A stretch of 10,674 bases of DNA from Deltaproteobacteria bacterium (GTDB lineage Bacteria; Desulfobacterota_C; Deferrisomatia; Deferrisomatales; JACRMM01), in contig JACRCS010000104.1 in NCBI GenBank assembly GCA_016218905.1, positions 1-10,674 of the forward strand, read 5' to 3'. A program made the translations under genes and the position numbers. This document shows positions 1 to 5,254 of this stretch, piece by piece (the stretch's first letter is position 1; each line of letters starts with the position of its first letter). Under the pieces are notes generated by a model, which was given only the letters and a program-made list of their open reading frames with translations, made no database searches and was not told the DNA's origin.

Positions 1-32
1 CCCGCCGGAAGGTCGCGTGGCCGCCCTCGGTC

Positions 33-51
33 TGTATGAGAACGCTATACA
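33..51. promoter_or_regulatory. Inverted repeat, candidate upstream activator site
   Basis: The arms TGTAT (33-37) and ATACA (47-51) are perfect inverted copies separated by 9 bases. The repeat is centred about 108 bases before the predicted start of the sigma-54-type promoter at 124-140, a normal distance for an enhancer site bound by a sigma-54 activator. Short arms like these also arise by chance, so this is a weak inference based mainly on position. Confidence 0.25.
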
Positions 52-123
52 CGGCGGCTGGGCCGGCCCTCCTCTCTGGCTGAAACTGCCCGATTCGGCG
101 GTCTTTGGCGCGCTCGTGAGGTT

Positions 124-140
124 TGGCACGAGCAGTGCAA
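124..140 (+). promoter_or_regulatory. Sigma-54 (-24/-12) promoter
   Basis: The sequence TTGGCACG-AGCA-GTGCAA fits the RpoN consensus TTGGCACG-N4-TTGCA with one mismatch (G for the first T of the -12 block). The invariant GG (125-126) and GC (137-138) are exactly 10 bases apart. Transcription should begin near 150, leaving a leader of about 46 bases before the small membrane protein at 196. A perfect 7-bp inverted repeat, GCTCGTG (112-118) and CACGAGC (127-133), overlaps the -24 element; it could be an operator or the terminator of an upstream gene. A sigma-54 promoter implies that an activator and a specific signal, often nitrogen, redox or envelope state, control the gene. Confidence 0.65.
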
Positions 141-195
141 GAGCAGAGGGCGAAAGGGGGGCTTTCGAGGAGCAAGACGACTCAAGGAGGCTGCC

Positions 196-414
196 ATGAA
201 GACGATCCGCACCGCTCTCACGACACTCGCCCTGGCCCTCACCGCCGCTCCGGCTCTCGCGGTCGACGGAGCCCGCGCCGATCACAGCGGAGTCCTCGTT
301 TGGGCCTTCCTCGGTCTCTGCGCCATGATCGTCGCCGCCCAGGTCGTCCCCGCGGCCCTGATGCTGGTCGGCATGGTCCGCGGCGTCTTCGCCAAGCCCG
401 TCGAAGCGGAGTAG
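196..414 (+). CDS. Small exported single-span membrane protein, unknown function
   Basis: This 72-residue protein has a signal-peptide-like N terminus (residues 1-22: Lys/Arg at the start, a Leu/Ala-rich core, and an ALA cleavage-type site before VDG). One long hydrophobic segment follows (about 32-60, from SGVLVWAFLG through LMLVGM), then a short charged tail. A strong ribosome site, AAGGAGG, ends about 6 bases before the ATG and fixes the start. If the signal is cleaved, the mature product is a roughly 50-residue inner-membrane peptide with its N terminus outside. The gene is alone between a sigma-54-type promoter and a strong terminator, so it is probably a monocistronic, conditionally made small membrane protein. 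Similar small proteins with a VWAFLG...VVPA segment are, as I recall, common unannotated proteins in anaerobic deltaproteobacteria. I cannot name a function. Confidence 0.8.
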   Translation: MKTIRTALTTLALALTAAPALAVDGARADHSGVLVWAFLGLCAMIVAAQVVPAALMLVGMVRGVFAKPVEAE

Positions 415-471
415 CTTCCGGCGAACTCGGAGGAGGCCGGCTTCGGAGGAACGAAGCACCGTCCGGAGGAA

Positions 472-515
472 GGGAGCGGCGGGTTGCCCCACTGGGTGGC
501 CCGCCGCTCCCTTTT
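472..515 (+). terminator. Strong intrinsic terminator
   Basis: A perfect 12-bp stem, GGGAGCGGCGGG (472-483) paired with CCCGCCGCTCCC (500-511), encloses a 16-base loop and is followed directly by TTTT (512-515). It lies 57 bases after the stop codon of the small membrane protein and should end its transcript. A weaker hairpin, GCTTCG/CGAAGC with a 6-base loop, lies just before it at 440-457. The terminator makes it likely that the next gene, at 656, has its own promoter. Confidence 0.85.
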
Positions 516-655
516 CGGCCGGAACCCACGCCCCGGGGGGCGTATCCGAGTAGTCGCGACGATGTACCCACAAGCGCCTTGCCCGGTCCCGGCGCCATCC
601 CAATCTTCTGGAGTAGTGTACGGCAATGGCGCCGTGCCTTACCCGGAGGTGGTCC

Positions 656-940
656 ATGAGGATTCTTACGGCGTTGGCGGTTTCGGCGGCACTGGCGGGC
701 TTCGTCGCTCCGGCGGCCTCGGCGTGCGGGGGCGAGAAGGAGAACCTGGGTGGCGTGAGCTTCCCGGCCGGGGACGCCGTGAGTGAGCGCGGCGGGCCGA
801 GCCTGCGGGTCGTGGGCGACGTCGACCTGGGCGACCGCTTCGTCGGAGCCGACGGCCAGGAGCGCGGCGCGGGTGGCTTCGAGAGCCACGCCGTAGACCT
901 CGACCGGGAAGAGGCGAGAGCCGCCCACGACGCCCGCTGA
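656..940 (+). CDS. Small exported protein, unknown function
   Basis: This 94-residue protein is read from the ATG at 656, chosen because GGAGGT (645-650) sits 5 bases before it; an in-frame ATG at 626 lacks such a site. Residues 1-23 form a signal peptide (Arg, then a Leu/Ala/Val core ending ASA), with cleavage expected just before Cys24. The lipobox is poor (Ala at -3), so signal peptidase I is more likely than lipoprotein processing. The mature part starts CGGEKEN and is hydrophilic, Gly- and Asp/Glu-rich, with one Cys. Codon third positions stay mostly G or C to the stop, which supports the full frame. Its signal peptide resembles those of very short CGxxK secreted peptides, whose mature part is usually shorter, so a frameshift extending this tail is possible. 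No promoter is clear in the 140 bases upstream. Function is unknown. Confidence 0.6.
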   Translation: MRILTALAVSAALAGFVAPAASACGGEKENLGGVSFPAGDAVSERGGPSLRVVGDVDLGDRFVGADGQERGAGGFESHAVDLDREEARAAHDAR

Positions 941-968
941 CCCCGCGCGCTCCGAGCACGACTCTCTC

Positions 969-1395
969 TGCGGGAGCGGGCTCCTGCCCGCGATTCGGGC
1001 GGAAGGCCCGTCTCGGGCTGGCGCCCGAATATCGCGGCCTGGAGGCCGCTCCCACAGTCGAGGGAAGAACGAGCCGGTGGCCGGAGTTCCTGTGGGAGTG
1101 GTCTCCAGACCACGATCTCGGCCGCAGGGCGACCGGGGCAGAACCGATCGCGGCCAGGAGGCCGCTCCCACAGTCGAGGGAAGAACGAGCCGGTGGCCGG
1201 AGTTCCCGTGGGAGTGGTCTCCAGACCACGATCTCGGCGGCAGGGCGACCGGGGCGGAACCGATCGCGGCCTGGAGGCCGCTCCCACAGTCGAGGGAAGA
1301 ACGAGCCGGTGGCCGGAGTTCCTGTGGGAGTGGTCTCCAGACCACGATCTCGGCCGCAGGCCGACGGGGGCAGAACCGAGGAGGCCGCTCCCACA
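969..1395. repeat. REP-like palindrome array, 116-bp tandem units
   Basis: The 476-base gap between the small exported gene and srkA has no supportable gene and is mostly this array. Each unit holds a REP-like element on the plus strand, head TGTGGGAG merging into hairpin GTGGTCT-CC-AGACCAC, and about 30 bases later one in the opposite direction, hairpin GCGGCCT-GG-AGGCCGC ending in CTCCCACA. Plus-direction elements start at 1091, 1207 and 1323 (exactly 116 apart). Reverse elements end at 1056, 1172, 1288 and 1395; the last step is 107, with most of the final hairpin's left arm deleted. A divergent first element at 969-994 has the same head with a GCGGGC-TCCT-GCCCGC hairpin. The 34-base linker between pairs is also conserved. 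The head-plus-palindrome design in alternating orientation matches BIMEs of enterobacteria and the GTGGGAG REPs of Pseudomonas, which are moved by RAYT transposases; no RAYT gene is present here. Confidence 0.9.
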
Positions 1396-1416
1396 GGTGC
1401 TGAGAGGCCGATCTGG

Positions 1417-2406
1417 CTAGTCGTAGAGCTGGTCGATGCGGGCGATCTGCTCGCGCAGGTCCAGTACCTCCCGCTCCCAGTACTGCACGCTCCCGAAGTA
1501 GGGAAAGGTCCGCTGGAAGAGGGGATCGCTGAAGCGCCGGGCGATCCAGGAGGAGTAGTGGATGAACCGCAGGGCCCGAAGGGGCTCCACGAGGCGCAGC
1601 CAGCAGGGATCGAAGTCGCGGAACTCCCCGTACGCCTCCAGGAGGAGCTCCCTCTGGCGGGCGCCCTCCGCGTCGAAGCTCGGGACGAGCATCCAGACGT
1701 CCTGGACCGCTGGGCCGACGAGCACGTCGTCGAAATCGAGGAAGGTCGGGCCCTCCCCCGTCCAGATGAGGTTCCCCAAGTGGCAGTCGCCGTGGATCCG
1801 GTGGGCCGGGACGTCGCGGAAGAACGGCTCGATCCGCTGGAGCAGGGCCTCCACGGTGAACGCGTAGTTGTCGCGGACCTCGGCGGGCAGGGCGTTCTGC
1901 GCCAGGAGGAGGTCGAGGTTCTTGCGGCCGTACGTCTCGGGAGTGAGGCGCAGCCGGTGAGGGGCGTCGCCCGACGCGCCGACGTTGTGGATCCGCGCCA
2001 GGTAGCGCCCGAGGACCGCCGTCTCCTCCGCCGAGAGCTCCTGGGGCACCCGGCCGCGCACGTGGGGAAAGAGCGCGTAATAGATCCCCTGGACTTCGCC
2101 GAGAGTCTCTCCTCCGCCCATGTCGAGCGGAGGCGTCACCGGGATCTCCGCTTCGGAGAGCTCGGCGAGAAACGAGTGCTCTTCGAGGATCGCCTCCCGC
2201 GACCAGCGGCCCGGCCGGTAGAACTTGCCGACGAGGGGCGAGCCCTGCTCCATCTCGAACTGGTAGACCCGGTTCTCGTAGGAATTGAGCGCGAGGAAAC
2301 GGCCGGTGCAGCGGACTCCTCGCACCTCGACGGCGTCGAGGACCTGGTCCGGGGTGAGCCGGCGGAAGACCTCCGCCAGGGGGTGGGCGTCGAACCGAGC
2401 ATCCAT
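1417..2406 (-). CDS. srkA: SrkA/YihE-type stress response protein kinase
   Basis: The 329 residues match the E. coli SrkA (YihE, RdoA) length of 328. This is a cytoplasmic serine/threonine kinase of the APH/choline-kinase-like fold; in E. coli it belongs to the Cpx envelope-stress response and counters toxin-mediated cell death. Visible motifs: the family sequence LNSYENRVYQFE (40-51), the nucleotide-binding lysine region VGKFYRPGRW with Lys61 (59-68), the catalytic loop HGDCHLGN (205-212), the metal-binding FLDFDD (222-227), and the C-terminal RFIHYSSWIARR (280-291). All key residues are present. Its GGGGGAG ribosome site, about 10 bases before the ATG, lies inside the end of a possible short open frame. 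The gene follows the large redox fusion gene on the same strand after a 114-bp gap, so co-transcription is plausible. Downstream it runs straight into the REP array, which may act as its 3' end structure. Confidence 0.93.
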   Translation of the reverse strand: MDARFDAHPLAEVFRRLTPDQVLDAVEVRGVRCTGRFLALNSYENRVYQFEMEQGSPLVGKFYRPGRWSREAILEEHSFLAELSEAEIPVTPPLDMGGGETLGEVQGIYYALFPHVRGRVPQELSAEETAVLGRYLARIHNVGASGDAPHRLRLTPETYGRKNLDLLLAQNALPAEVRDNYAFTVEALLQRIEPFFRDVPAHRIHGDCHLGNLIWTGEGPTFLDFDDVLVGPAVQDVWMLVPSFDAEGARQRELLLEAYGEFRDFDPCWLRLVEPLRALRFIHYSSWIARRFSDPLFQRTFPYFGSVQYWEREVLDLREQIARIDQLYD

Positions 2407-2416
2407 GGCGTGGGCT

Positions 2417-2503
2417 TCACTCCCCCAGGGTTCGCATGACGCTGACGAAGTACTCCAAAAAGCGGTCGCTGTCCACGGCCGTGCAGACCCTGAAGATGCC
2501 CAA
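2417..2503 (-). other. Short open frame, possible gene remnant or leader peptide
   Basis: Between the fusion gene and srkA, a minus-strand frame encodes 28 residues with natural-looking composition, ending DSDRFLEYFVSVMRTLGE and a TGA. It is preceded by an in-frame TAG at 2507-2509, and its only early start would be TTG at 2503 with no good ribosome site. The tail resembles the C terminus of a normal folded protein. Its end carries the GGGGGAG that probably serves srkA 10 bases further on. It could be the remnant of a deleted gene, a translated leader coupled to srkA, or chance. Two heptamers (CAACCGC, TAACCGC on the plus strand, 2501-2514) sit at its start. Confidence 0.25.
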
Positions 2504-2520
2504 CCGCTAACCGCTGCCTT

Positions 2521-5013
2521 TCACAGGATCCGGTAGACGGCCAGCCCGATCGACGCGGCGAGGTGCAGGGAGAGGAGGGCCCAGAGCGCGGCCCACTTCC
2601 AGGAGGCGCTGGTGCCTCCGAGGGTCCTCAGGCGGGCCCGGGACTTTCGCAGTATCCAGGCGCTCAGGGACGTACCGACGAGCAGGACCGAGACTTGAAG
2701 CAGGAAGACGGCGCTCACGCCGTGGGTTCCGGAGAGCGGCAGGATCCCGGAGGCCGTGCGGTCGGCCACGCAGATCCGGACCACTTCCAGCCACGGGAGG
2801 TGTTGGAGCTGGTCGGCCACGAGGGCGCCCCAGGAGAGCACGAGGAGCGCTCCCGCGATCCTGGCGGGGAGCGACGAGTCTGTAGCGGCTTCCCGGCGGA
2901 ACGTCCGGTTCACTACCTGGGTGAGGGCGAGCCCGAGGGTCGCGGCCGCGAGCGCGGTGAGGACGAGGCCCAACGGAGTGCGGGTCGCGGGAAAGAGGTC
3001 GGAAGCGACCATGAAGAGCGAAAGGGCCACGAGCGACAGGAGGGCCGGCACCAGACGACTGTCGAGGCTTCCGGAGGTCCACAGCCGGACGAGCGGAAGA
3101 TCGAGCTGCAGGCTGACCGCCTGGTCGGGGCAGACCTTGAGGCAGTTCATGCAGAGCTTGCATTGGCTCAGCGTCGTGAGCTGGTTGGGCCGGTGGAAGG
3201 TCGGGCACCCTTCCCGGCCGTCCCTGCCGTTGAGGCAGTACGCCGCCGCGCACCGGTTCATGCAGAGCCATGGGTTCGCCCAGACACGGATGGACGAGAG
3301 GTTGGCGAAACTCCCGGCCAGGGCCCCCATGGGACAGAGGTGTTGGCACCAGCCGTGGCGCTCGAAGGCGAGCGAGGAGACGCTGGCGAGGCCGGCCAGG
3401 GTCAGCAGGAGAAGGCCGGTTCGGACGGGGTTGACCTTCATCTCGAAGGCGTGTCCGGAGAGGCAGATGAGCACGATCCCCAGGGCCGCGAGGTAGGGTT
3501 CCCGTTCGCGCAGGAAGGCCGGGACCTTCAGGCGCAGCCCCAGGTGCTTCTGTAACGCGAGGCCCGGAACCGCCAGCGGGCAGACCGCGCACCAGAGTCG
3601 GCCGAGGCAGAGGAAGGAGACGATGAGGAGCGGCTCCCACAAGCCCCAGACGAGGCCGTTCGCCGCCCGGCCGATCTCGGCTTCGGGCGCGAGGAGGGTG
3701 GCGAGGATGACGCCGGCGAAGAAGAGGGTGGCGAAGCCCCGCAGGACGTCGACGCCGGCTCCCATGGTCAGCCAGCGCAAGACCCCCGAGGTGCGCGCCG
3801 GATCGACGTCCAGGGCGTAGACTCGGCGTTCGCCGATCACGTGCTGGGCGCGGATCGGCTCGCCCTTCGCCATCACTGCCGCGAAGCTGACGACGCCCTT
3901 CAGCTCGCCCGCGTGGTAGGCGGGGTACTCGCGCGAGTACAGGACCGCTGCGGCGTCCTTGGCGATGGTGCTCCCGTCCTGGCGCTCCTGCAGAAATTCC
4001 TGCGTCAGGTCCGGGATGTCGCGGCGCCGCTCCTCCATGTTCGGCACCCGGATCACGTGGCGCAGCAGGACCGCGGCCAGCCCCGTGTGGAACCGTCCGT
4101 TGTCGGAGAGCGCCGAGAGGTTCTGCCTCGAGGTGCAGAGGACTCTCGTCCTCGGGAAGTAGCCTTCGCCTCCGGCCGCCGCGGCCTGGAGGTATTCGAG
4201 CAGAACGGTCTGGCAGGCGGGCGGCAGGCTTTCGATGTGGCGCAGGACGAGGACGCCGCCGTGCGCGAGGTGGATCGCGCCGTACTCGGTCGTGGCGGTG
4301 GGGTGCGGCTCGAAGGCGGGGCCCCCGAAGAGGAGCCGAGTGCCGGACTCGCCGTCGAGCTGCCGGCTGTCGATGGCGATGAAGGGGCTGTCGCTCTCGC
4401 AGGCGGCCTCGTAGACCTTGGTGGCCACGAAGGTCTTTCCGGTGCCGCGCTCGCCCATGATGAGCAGCGGAACGAACTCGCCCCGCACGGCCGCGATCTT
4501 CCGGTCGACTTCTTTCATGGCGGCGGATCGGGTGATCAGGACGCCGGACTGCACGCCGGATCTGGCGATCCGCTCGGCCGCCTTCCCCTTCCGGTAGAGC
4601 TCCCAGGCGAGGACGTGCGCGCCGTGGTACCGGTGGGCCAGGGAGGCGAGGACGTGGGTCCGCAGGGCAGGAAGCCTCTCGGTGCTCTCCAGGAGCCACT
4701 GTGGCGGGAAAGTGAGGACGCGGACGCTGCCGACCGCGGCGGCGACCGTCGGCGCCGAACGGCCTCCGAGGATCGCCCGTTCTCCCAGCGTCCCTCCCGG
4801 TCCCAGCTTCTCGATCACCAGGCTGAGGTGTTCGCTGCCCTCGAGACGGATCTCGACTTCCCCGGAGAGAACGATGAAGAAGCGGGCGGGCCGGTCGCGC
4901 GAGAGGAGGACCTCGCCCGGGGCGAACTCCAGCTCGGCGCCCTCGCGGCGCACGAGTTCCACGGTCGCGCGATTTAGCGTCGGTGCCGGATTCATGGCCT
5001 CAAAGATCGGCAC
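2521..5013 (-). CDS. Cyclic-nucleotide-binding / AAA+ / membrane polyferredoxin fusion
   Basis: This 830-residue protein has three modules. (1) Residues ~15-110: a CRP-type cyclic-nucleotide-binding domain with a phosphate-cassette-like GERAILGGRSAPTV (77-90) that keeps Glu78 and Arg85. (2) Residues ~155-395: an AAA+ domain of the sigma-54-activator type. Walker A GERGTGKT (187-194) and RRRDIPDLTQEFL (329-341, the usual RREDIPLL region) are intact, but the GAFTGA segment is replaced (FEPHPTATT, 234-242) and Walker B reads VLVLRHIE (254-261) where LFLDEI is usual. No helix-turn-helix follows. (3) Residues ~424-830: about nine membrane spans with CAVCP (475-479), CQHLCP (556-561), a widened cysteine set (584, 588, 593, 603) and a canonical CX2CX2CX3CP cluster (618-629), as in NapH/NosR/CcoG proteins. 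By spacing, the clusters face the cytoplasm, as the AAA+ domain does. The start is GTG at 5013 or ATG at 4995 (residue 7); neither has a good ribosome site. I infer a nucleotide-gated membrane electron-transfer protein or redox sensor, not a classic sigma-54 activator. No frameshift is seen. Confidence 0.92.
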   Translation of the reverse strand: MPIFEAMNPAPTLNRATVELVRREGAELEFAPGEVLLSRDRPARFFIVLSGEVEIRLEGSEHLSLVIEKLGPGGTLGERAILGGRSAPTVAAAVGSVRVLTFPPQWLLESTERLPALRTHVLASLAHRYHGAHVLAWELYRKGKAAERIARSGVQSGVLITRSAAMKEVDRKIAAVRGEFVPLLIMGERGTGKTFVATKVYEAACESDSPFIAIDSRQLDGESGTRLLFGGPAFEPHPTATTEYGAIHLAHGGVLVLRHIESLPPACQTVLLEYLQAAAAGGEGYFPRTRVLCTSRQNLSALSDNGRFHTGLAAVLLRHVIRVPNMEERRRDIPDLTQEFLQERQDGSTIAKDAAAVLYSREYPAYHAGELKGVVSFAAVMAKGEPIRAQHVIGERRVYALDVDPARTSGVLRWLTMGAGVDVLRGFATLFFAGVILATLLAPEAEIGRAANGLVWGLWEPLLIVSFLCLGRLWCAVCPLAVPGLALQKHLGLRLKVPAFLREREPYLAALGIVLICLSGHAFEMKVNPVRTGLLLLTLAGLASVSSLAFERHGWCQHLCPMGALAGSFANLSSIRVWANPWLCMNRCAAAYCLNGRDGREGCPTFHRPNQLTTLSQCKLCMNCLKVCPDQAVSLQLDLPLVRLWTSGSLDSRLVPALLSLVALSLFMVASDLFPATRTPLGLVLTALAAATLGLALTQVVNRTFRREAATDSSLPARIAGALLVLSWGALVADQLQHLPWLEVVRICVADRTASGILPLSGTHGVSAVFLLQVSVLLVGTSLSAWILRKSRARLRTLGGTSASWKWAALWALLSLHLAASIGLAVYRIL

Positions 5014-5016
5014 CCG

Positions 5017-5031
5017 CTAAGTTTTTCTTAG
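5017..5031. promoter_or_regulatory. Inverted repeat before the redox fusion gene
   Basis: CTAAG (5017-5021), TTTTT, CTTAG (5027-5031) form a perfect 5-bp-arm inverted repeat three bases upstream of the GTG start of the fusion gene. Its AT-rich centre stands out in this GC-rich region. It could be an operator near the transcription start or a small leader hairpin that limits translation initiation. It does not match the FNR/CRP consensus. If translation starts at the internal ATG (4995), the repeat lies in the untranslated leader. Confidence 0.35.
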
Positions 5032-5055
5032 TCGCCCTCCGCAGGAAGTTGGAGT

Positions 5056-5073
5056 GGGACGCTCCGGCGTCCC
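5056..5073. repeat. REP-like hairpin, second type
   Basis: GGGACGC (5056-5062) and GCGTCCC (5067-5073) form a perfect 7-bp stem with a TCCG loop, preceded by GGAGT. The G-rich head and compact palindrome are the same general design as the array at 969-1395, but the stem sequence differs. It lies between two divergent genes, so a terminator role for a flanking gene is unlikely. A small AACCC-TT-GGGTT palindrome follows at 5082-5093. Confidence 0.5.
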
Positions 5074-5108
5074 GCCCCGTAAACCCTTGGGTTCAGTAAC
5101 CGCGCCCA

Positions 5109-5136
5109 GTTTCGAGTTTCGGGTTTCGAGTCCCGA
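5109..5136. repeat. Heptamer tandem repeat GTTTCGA
   Basis: Four contiguous 7-base units occur: GTTTCGA, GTTTCGG, GTTTCGA, GTCCCGA (5109, 5116, 5123, 5130). The units vary at one or two positions, so the array is ageing rather than freshly expanded. It lies in the divergent intergenic region and has no coding support. Confidence 0.8.
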
Positions 5137-5151
5137 GCGAAGAGCTACCCT

Positions 5152-5166
5152 ATACCGAAGCGGTAT
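5152..5166. promoter_or_regulatory. Palindromic operator candidate
   Basis: ATACCG (5152-5157) and CGGTAT (5161-5166) are perfect 6-bp inverted arms separated by AAG. The site lies between the divergent fusion gene and methyltransferase gene, about 89 bases before the latter's start, and overlaps a -10-like CTATAC. Its size and symmetry suit a dimeric repressor. No regulator gene is adjacent, so the binding protein is unknown. Confidence 0.35.
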
Positions 5167-5218
5167 CGATGCGGGGGGCTGCTGACGGCCGACTCTGAAA
5201 GACTGGTCACTGACGACT

Positions 5219-5253
5219 GATAACGATAACCGATAACCGAGGAACCGATCACC
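5219..5253. repeat. Heptamer tandem repeat GATAACC abutting a start codon
   Basis: Units GATAAC, GATAACC, GATAACC, GAGGAACC and GATCACC run from 5219 to 5253, and the next partial unit GATG contains the methyltransferase start codon. The variant fourth unit supplies GAGGAA, the only likely ribosome binding sequence for that gene. Expansion or contraction of this array would therefore change the leader directly. Confidence 0.8.
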
Positions 5254-5254
5254 G

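Noticed and set aside
239..1345. Long minus-strand open frame of 368 codons across the REP array
   Set aside because: It crosses two small plus-strand genes, the terminator and all the REP units; the translation is an Arg/Pro/Gly-rich repeat of the array and has no ribosome site. It is an effect of high GC and period 116 in the repeats.
1091..1395. CRISPR array
   Set aside because: The period is 116, the whole unit including the linkers is repeated, and there are no unique spacers or cas genes.
1077..2439. Plus-strand open frames through the array and opposite srkA (up to 376 codons)
   Set aside because: The srkA product on the minus strand has all kinase motifs and the family length; the antisense translation has no recognisable motif and no ribosome site.
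2436..2510. 24-residue plus-strand open frame between srkA and the fusion gene
   Set aside because: It has an ATG but no ribosome site and is antisense to the protein-like minus-strand frame.
2507..4699. 730-codon minus-strand open frame in another register of the fusion gene
   Set aside because: Its product is Arg/Pro-rich low-complexity sequence, while the chosen frame carries Walker A, the cyclic-nucleotide domain and cysteine clusters. It is a high-GC shadow.
3841..4977. 378-codon plus-strand open frame opposite the AAA+ part of the fusion gene
   Set aside because: It is antisense to conserved domains, with no motif and no ribosome site.
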